A stretch of DNA of 8,675 nucleotides. Origin: CAIPBY01 sp041671305. Lineage in GTDB: Bacteria; Patescibacteriota; Patescibacteriia; 2-01-FULL-39-33. The stretch is from the NCBI GenBank assembly GCA_041671305.1, contig JBAZBX010000027.1:1-8675 (forward strand). The letters run 5' to 3'. How positions within the stretch are numbered: the first letter of the stretch is position 1; the number at the start of each line of letters is the position of its first letter. The position numbers and the translations under genes are program-made. Of this stretch, positions 4,900-8,675 are shown one piece after another. Below the pieces are notes generated by a model, which worked only from the letters and a program-made list of their open reading frames with translations, was not told the origin of the DNA and did not search any database.

Positions 4900-5847
4900 T
4901 TATTTTAATTTCTTTTGATTATATTTTTTTAATTCATCTCTTACTTTTTTCTCCATTTCCAAACGCGAAACATCGCCGGCATTTTGCAAAATTTCTTTCT
5001 CGTTTAAAGTCAAAAAACTGTCCAATTTTTGATTCCAATTTTTCATATACATCACTCTTTGTTCTACGCTTTGCAATTCGGCAAAAGACAAAAACTGCTC
5101 TACTAATAAATTCAATCTTTTTAGCTCCAATTCTTCCAGATAATTTTTGGCGATTTGCGCCTGCTCTCGGGTGATAACTTCTCCTTTCCAATTAGTCAAC
5201 CCCATGTTTTCTCTTTGGCTGTCCGCCCGGCTATTCACAATTTCCGCCGCGGTCAATCCGGTAATCGCATAATGAAATTTATTTTGTACGGTAGCGTAAA
5301 ATAACTTGGCATAATCGGTTTTGGGATTATAGTCGGCACTGGTGGCAAAAACATCCCGAACTTTTTGATAAAAATTCGCCTCCGAAGTCCTGATCCTTCT
5401 AATCCGCTCTTCCCATTCTTCAAAATATGTCTTTTTAACTCTGCCTTCCGCCAGCCGTTCGTCGTCCATAACAAAACCCTTGATAATATACTCTTTTAAC
5501 TTCTGCGTTGCCCAAATGCGAAACTGCGTGCCGCGTAATGAATTTATCCGATATCCTACGGAAATAATAGCGTCAAGATTATAAAGCTTAGTAGGCCGAT
5601 TTATATGTCTGCCGCCCTCTATTTGAACTACCGAGGAATCCTCGGATGTTCGTTTTTCATCTAATTCTCCTTCTAAATAAACATTTTTCAAATGCAAACT
5701 TATGTTATCCATACTACAATCAAAAAGCTCGGCCATTTGCTTTTGCGAAAGCCAAACCGTCTCGTCTTTCACTTGCGCTTCAATCTTAATCTGCCCGTCT
5801 TCGGTGTTGTAAATAATAATTTGGTTGTTTTTATCTTGGTTGGTCAT
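4900..5847 (-). CDS. RhuM family protein
   Basis: At 315 residues this is about full length for the RhuM family. It has the typical opening IIIYNTEDGQIKIEAQV (10-26), VWLSQKQMAELF (31-42) resembling a helix-turn-helix DNA-binding region, and LYNLDAIISVGYRINSLRGTQFR (88-110). WATQKLKEYIIKGFVMDDERL follows, and the C-terminal part has MGLTNWKGEVITREQAQIAKNYL (215-237). RhuM was first named from a Salmonella pathogenicity island. Its molecular function is not established; members are common on mobile and defence-like islands in many bacteria, and the N-terminus resembles phage Bro/KilA-type DNA-binding proteins. It is probably soluble. It starts 12 bases after the membrane-protein gene and ends 27 bases before the GIY-YIG gene. 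There is no clear Shine-Dalgarno site. Family recognition is firm. Confidence 0.9.
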   Translation of the reverse strand: MTNQDKNNQIIIYNTEDGQIKIEAQVKDETVWLSQKQMAELFDCSMDNISLHLKNVYLEGELDEKRTSEDSSVVQIEGGRHINRPTKLYNLDAIISVGYRINSLRGTQFRIWATQKLKEYIIKGFVMDDERLAEGRVKKTYFEEWEERIRRIRTSEANFYQKVRDVFATSADYNPKTDYAKLFYATVQNKFHYAITGLTAAEIVNSRADSQRENMGLTNWKGEVITREQAQIAKNYLEELELKRLNLLVEQFLSFAELQSVEQRVMYMKNWNQKLDSFLTLNEKEILQNAGDVSRLEMEKKVRDELKKYNQKKLK

Positions 5848-5859
5848 GGAATTTTTTTG

Positions 5860-6354
5860 TTATTTTTTGACTATTTTTAAATCTTTTCTAACAATATGAT
5901 TCCACTCGCGCCACGAATTTAATAAATTTTTATAAGACGCGTTTCGCGTTATATTGCTTGCTATCTCAACAGATGTTTTTTCTTTTTGTTTTTCTTTTAT
6001 TATATTTTCTCCTGCTTGTCTAATACATTCTAAACAAGAAACATATAGCTCCACGGCTTTATCACTTCCGATAATTTCTAAATCTGCTTTTGCAGATTCT
6101 GTGAGCATTTGCTGTTCATGAAGCCGTTGCATATTTTCTTCGTTTAAATTCAGTGCGGTCGCTGAATAGATATCTTTGTACTTACTTAAGGATCTGTTTG
6201 CCTCAAGATATATTTCCCTTTTTAATTTATCATTCTCATGGCGTTTTTCAATCCATTTACCTAAAAAAATACCAATCACAACGCTGACAACGGGCATTAC
6301 AAATTGAACTAATGTGTTTAGAATATCATAAATTGTGGTTATATTATTTCTCAT
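5860..6354 (-). CDS. Membrane-anchored helical protein, 164 residues, unknown function
   Basis: One hydrophobic segment covers about residues 12-33 (LNTLVQFVMPVVSVVIGIFLG), followed at once by the basic KWIEKRHENDKLKR. The positive-inside rule puts the remaining 130 residues in the cytoplasm. That part is predicted almost wholly helical, with many Glu and Lys and heptad-like patterns (about 42-120), and two Cys at 107 and 110. No catalytic motif is seen. The gene lies between the trypsin-like protease (44 bases upstream) and RhuM (12 bases downstream). It could anchor or report to a partner, for example as a substrate or membrane effector of the protease, but that is inference from position. 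No Shine-Dalgarno site is evident, and I do not recognise the family. Confidence 0.75.
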   Translation of the reverse strand: MRNNITTIYDILNTLVQFVMPVVSVVIGIFLGKWIEKRHENDKLKREIYLEANRSLSKYKDIYSATALNLNEENMQRLHEQQMLTESAKADLEIIGSDKAVELYVSCLECIRQAGENIIKEKQKEKTSVEIASNITRNASYKNLLNSWREWNHIVRKDLKIVKK

Positions 6355-6398
6355 ATCAATAAATTTATTTCCAGAAAATTTAATTTTCTTTTTATATT

Positions 6399-7202
6399 TT
6401 ATATTGCCCAGCTTATCAGTTTATGCGATAAGGCCATAGTTGCACCAGATGGAACCTTTAGGCTTAAATCATCTGTTATGCTTTGATTAGTAAGTCCCTT
6501 CTCACAAACAATTCCTATTAATTTTCCGTCAAAATTGATTACTGGTCCGCCACTTGCTCCATGATTTGAACCATTATCAATCCAATACACCACCCCTTCG
6601 ACTTTTACCTTTTTGACTAATCCGGGAATATCACAGTTACCATTAATATTAATTTTATGTACACCGCCAATCATTCCTTTTTTGATCATTATTAAACGCA
6701 TAAAAACTTTGAAAAAAACTTCTATTTGATTTTTATTTTTTGCGAGATCACTATTATTATAGTTTAACATTGCCTCGAAATTCAAAGGTGGAGATATTTC
6801 ATCTGGAAAACCAGCCATAATTATATCCTCGCCCTCTAACAAATTTTTTTCTTCTAATTCTATACATGAAATATTTGATAATTTTTTTAGAGGCTCCAAA
6901 ATGGCCAAATCAATACCTAACGGCAAAGCAAATTCTGGCATATTTATATCGAAAGAGACATCAAATAATCGAGGTTTGTACTCAGTATCCTGCGAATCTT
7001 CCACGCCATAGGCGATAATTTTAGGGTCAGATAATTTAGAATAATTTTTTACAACATGATTAGCAGTTAATAGTACACCTGCATCATTAACCGCCACCGC
7101 CGTACCCCACCCGATACAATCTTTTCCATCTTTATCCTTTCCCGACAATACAACTTTTTTAATAACTTTTTTTATTTTCTTACAAATTTCTATTTGATTC
7201 AT
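6399..7202 (-). CDS. Cytoplasmic trypsin-like serine protease
   Basis: The 267-residue protein shows the S1-type triad: H49 in LTANHVV, D98 in GIDLAIL and S217 in GASGGPV, with N208-x-G before the oxyanion-hole region. The order and spacing fit the trypsin-like peptidase domain found in HtrA/DegP-type and related bacterial proteases, but no PDZ domain follows. It has no signal peptide; the N-terminus is charged and helical (EICKKIKKVIKK), so it should act inside the cell. Compared with HtrA it carries an insertion of about 50 residues (140-195) between D98 and S217. Intracellular proteases of this fold are known as parts of bacterial immune systems, where they activate effectors; that role here is suggested only by neighbours. 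It lies 45 bases after the methyltransferase and 44 before the membrane protein. All three catalytic residues are intact. Confidence 0.85.
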   Translation of the reverse strand: MNQIEICKKIKKVIKKVVLSGKDKDGKDCIGWGTAVAVNDAGVLLTANHVVKNYSKLSDPKIIAYGVEDSQDTEYKPRLFDVSFDINMPEFALPLGIDLAILEPLKKLSNISCIELEEKNLLEGEDIIMAGFPDEISPPLNFEAMLNYNNSDLAKNKNQIEVFFKVFMRLIMIKKGMIGGVHKININGNCDIPGLVKKVKVEGVVYWIDNGSNHGASGGPVINFDGKLIGIVCEKGLTNQSITDDLSLKVPSGATMALSHKLISWAI

Positions 7203-7247
7203 AAAATTTTTAAGTTAATTTTTCTTTTTTTAATGATCCCGAATCAA

Positions 7248-8462
7248 CTATTTTTCCACTTTCTTATGTTTAATCAATATTCTTGCATACGCTATCCTAA
7301 GTGGTCCGCTCGCATTATCTGCAGTGTAATAAATATCAGAAGGGATGTTCTCTAGCAAAATTGTCGCGCGAGTATTTGCTTTACTTCCATTTGTTACAGT
7401 GCCATTTGGATTATGTTGTTTGGGGTTCAAGTACCTTTTCGAAGGCCTACTTTCAAATTCATCTCTCCCTGAAGTTAAGCCAACAATTTCAAACTGGTCA
7501 GGATTATATTTATCCAAAAAACTAGTTGGCACGCCCATTACACGATCATAATCACTGGGAATAGAATCAGTAAACGGCACTTCTATGGCATCATAATTAT
7601 CATATTTATCATATGCTTTTTTACCTTTAATTTCTTTATGTTTGCTGTATTTCAAATTTTCTTCCATTGTCATCAGCGGCAATGGTTGGTGTCGACGTCC
7701 GTGGTCGAGATTTGTCAACCAAACGGCAGGCACATTTTTCAAATTGACACCATCAATCACCTTATCAACATCGCCATCATCCATCGTTACGAACCATAAT
7801 CCACCAGACCATTCTGTTTTTCCTGACCACATTTTATTAGCCTTAATCAGCGGAAAAATTTCCTTGGATGTTATGTTATTTTTATTGCCGATAATCACAA
7901 ATTTTTTACTATAATCCATAAGCTGTTTTAGATATTCGCGAAACAGGCTGAACGGCGGATTGGTTACCACGATATCGGATTGTTTAAATAATTCCACACA
8001 CTCGGGACTTCTGAAATCGCCGTCTTTCACAAGCGGCGTCCATTCGTTGTGTTTGTTTGCCTTTAACTGTTGGGCAACATCTTTCAAGTTGAACTCACCA
8101 TCGCCGTCTATGTCGTGCACCTCGTTAATAATGAACTTGTTAGCTGTTACCTTTGGACGGCCTTTTGGTTTCGTGAGAGTTTTATCATCGCCAAACAAAC
8201 TCAGCTGCGTGTTGGCTATAGGCGAGGGTTTGTAACTGGTGGTGATAAGCTGTTTCAATCCGAGCTTGTTGAAATTGAGCACGAAATAGCGAAAGAAATT
8301 GCTCTCAAACGGATCATCGCAGTTGCAATACACTACCCTGCCACGAAATACATCGGAATTGTATTCCAAATACGCTTCAATCTCTTTTTGAATATCGCCG
8401 TATTGAGTATAGAACTCATCATTCTTTGCCCGTTTTGCATTTGTAAGATTTTTATTTGCCAT
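7248..8462 (-). CDS. EcoRI-type adenine-specific DNA methyltransferase
   Basis: The 404-residue protein matches the EcoRI-methylase family. It has NAKRAKNDEFYTQY (8-21), the probable AdoMet-binding strand VVYCNCDDPFES (43-54), GDFRSPECVELFKQSDIVVTNPPF (148-171) with the adenine-flipping motif NPPF at 168-171, and the family C-terminus around GPLRIAYARILI (386-397). It would transfer a methyl group from AdoMet to adenine N6 in a sequence-specific site that cannot be read from here. A loop at 117-128 (DIDGDGEFNLKD) fits an EF-hand/dockerin-like calcium site, which I recall as common in this family. It is the first complete gene of the cluster. No EcoRI-like endonuclease gene is in view; the DUF262-HNH protein is the only obvious restriction candidate. 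A one-gene regulatory role is the alternative. Confidence 0.92.
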   Translation of the reverse strand: MANKNLTNAKRAKNDEFYTQYGDIQKEIEAYLEYNSDVFRGRVVYCNCDDPFESNFFRYFVLNFNKLGLKQLITTSYKPSPIANTQLSLFGDDKTLTKPKGRPKVTANKFIINEVHDIDGDGEFNLKDVAQQLKANKHNEWTPLVKDGDFRSPECVELFKQSDIVVTNPPFSLFREYLKQLMDYSKKFVIIGNKNNITSKEIFPLIKANKMWSGKTEWSGGLWFVTMDDGDVDKVIDGVNLKNVPAVWLTNLDHGRRHQPLPLMTMEENLKYSKHKEIKGKKAYDKYDNYDAIEVPFTDSIPSDYDRVMGVPTSFLDKYNPDQFEIVGLTSGRDEFESRPSKRYLNPKQHNPNGTVTNGSKANTRATILLENIPSDIYYTADNASGPLRIAYARILIKHKKVEK

Positions 8463-8465
8463 AAT

Positions 8466-8540
8466 TTACTTCATTAAGTCATCAAGCGAAACGCCGAGAG
8501 TTTTGACAATTTTACTTAACCCCAAGCAAAACTGCAAATT
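8466..8540 (-). pseudogene. Truncated C-terminus of an XRE-type regulator or antitoxin
   Basis: In one minus-strand frame, GLSKIVKTLGVSLDDLMK ends at a TAA only three bases before the methyltransferase ATG. This matches the recognition-helix and tail segment of XRE/HigA-type helix-turn-helix proteins, where the sequence LxxIxxxLGVSLDxLxx is very common. The frame has no room for the first helices: reading upstream it meets a TGA within about 30 codons, and its only starts are weak TTG codons. It therefore looks like the remnant left by a deletion, or a regulator that begins abnormally late. Confidence 0.4.
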
Positions 8541-8542
8541 AA

Positions 8543-8675
8543 TCAAAAAAGTGAATCAACCAATGTTTCGGCTTCTCTATCCATCGCATTATCATCATGA
8601 TTGTCGATATGAGAAGCTACGCACAAAAACGCAACTGTTGCTCCCCGAACGGCAAACCAGACTCTCGGGAATTGA
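8543..8675 (-). CDS. C-terminal end of a RelE/ParE-like toxin (partial)
   Basis: The last 44 codons of a gene run in from the right window edge and stop at TGA (8543-8545). The peptide has a strand-like RVWFAVRG-x-TVAFLCVASH segment followed by charged residues and REAETLVDSLF. The pattern of a short amphipathic strand, then a second hydrophobic strand, then a polar tail, resembles the C-terminus of RelE/ParE-superfamily toxins. The XRE-like tail directly after it would fit the usual toxin-then-antitoxin order. Only the end is visible, so the family call is tentative; the toxin may or may not be intact beyond the window. Confidence 0.4.
   Translation of the reverse strand, partial: QFPRVWFAVRGATVAFLCVASHIDNHDDNAMDREAETLVDSLF

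Noticed and set aside
4934..5474. Additional minus-strand frames inside the RhuM gene
   Set aside because: They lie in another frame within a full-length, clearly recognisable RhuM gene and show no family features.
1..8675. CRISPR array or long direct repeats
   Set aside because: No regularly spaced direct repeats were found by eye on either strand.

Overview
The window looks like a stretch of a small, AT-rich bacterial genome carrying an accessory, defence-type gene cluster. Every supported protein gene lies on the minus strand. My best guess for the host is a Patescibacteria/CPR-type bacterium. The grounds are a GC-rich CCTGCCGGCAGG-type palindrome (at 1583-1596) in an otherwise AT-rich intergenic region, tRNA-like debris, a RhuM gene beside a tiny GIY-YIG gene, and weak or absent Shine-Dalgarno sites on most genes. 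This is inference from memory, not a database match. TGA appears to be used as a normal stop.

Left part (1-1850). There are two minus-strand genes with strong Shine-Dalgarno sites and their own signals: a 72-residue protein with a CPICGRAYCDH metal-binding knuckle (111-329) and a 221-residue protein with a membrane segment near each end (628-1293). Each has a readable promoter (350-377 and 1421-1449) and a terminator (76-100 and 600-624). Between them, 398-577 is a structured stretch that might encode a small plus-strand RNA. The 555-base gap 1294-1848 holds no convincing gene. It contains a structured leader, a promoter, hairpins, a tRNA T-arm-like fragment, a GC-rich palindrome and the probable end of the right-hand transcription unit.

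Right part (1849-8462). Seven recognisable minus-strand genes follow each other closely. In transcription order they are an EcoRI-type adenine methyltransferase, a cytoplasmic trypsin-like protease, a membrane-anchored helical protein, a RhuM-family protein, a GIY-YIG mini-protein, a DUF262-HNH nuclease and an OLD-like ATPase with a TOPRIM domain. A 35-codon open frame sits between the last two. The methyltransferase and the DUF262-HNH protein could be the modification and restriction arms of an anti-phage system; the ATPase-TOPRIM protein is of a kind common in defence islands. The protease and membrane protein form a plausible signalling or effector pair. These functional links are inferred from family and gene order only.

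The most distinctive local structure is the GIY-YIG gene. It is enclosed almost exactly by a perfect 13-bp inverted repeat, one arm of which contains the gene's stop codon and supplies a GGGG tract just before the next gene's start. It looks like a minimal inserted cassette. At the far right edge (8466-8675) there are the end of a RelE/ParE-like protein and what appears to be only the C-terminal tail of an XRE-type regulator, as if a toxin-antitoxin pair had been cut down next to the methyltransferase.
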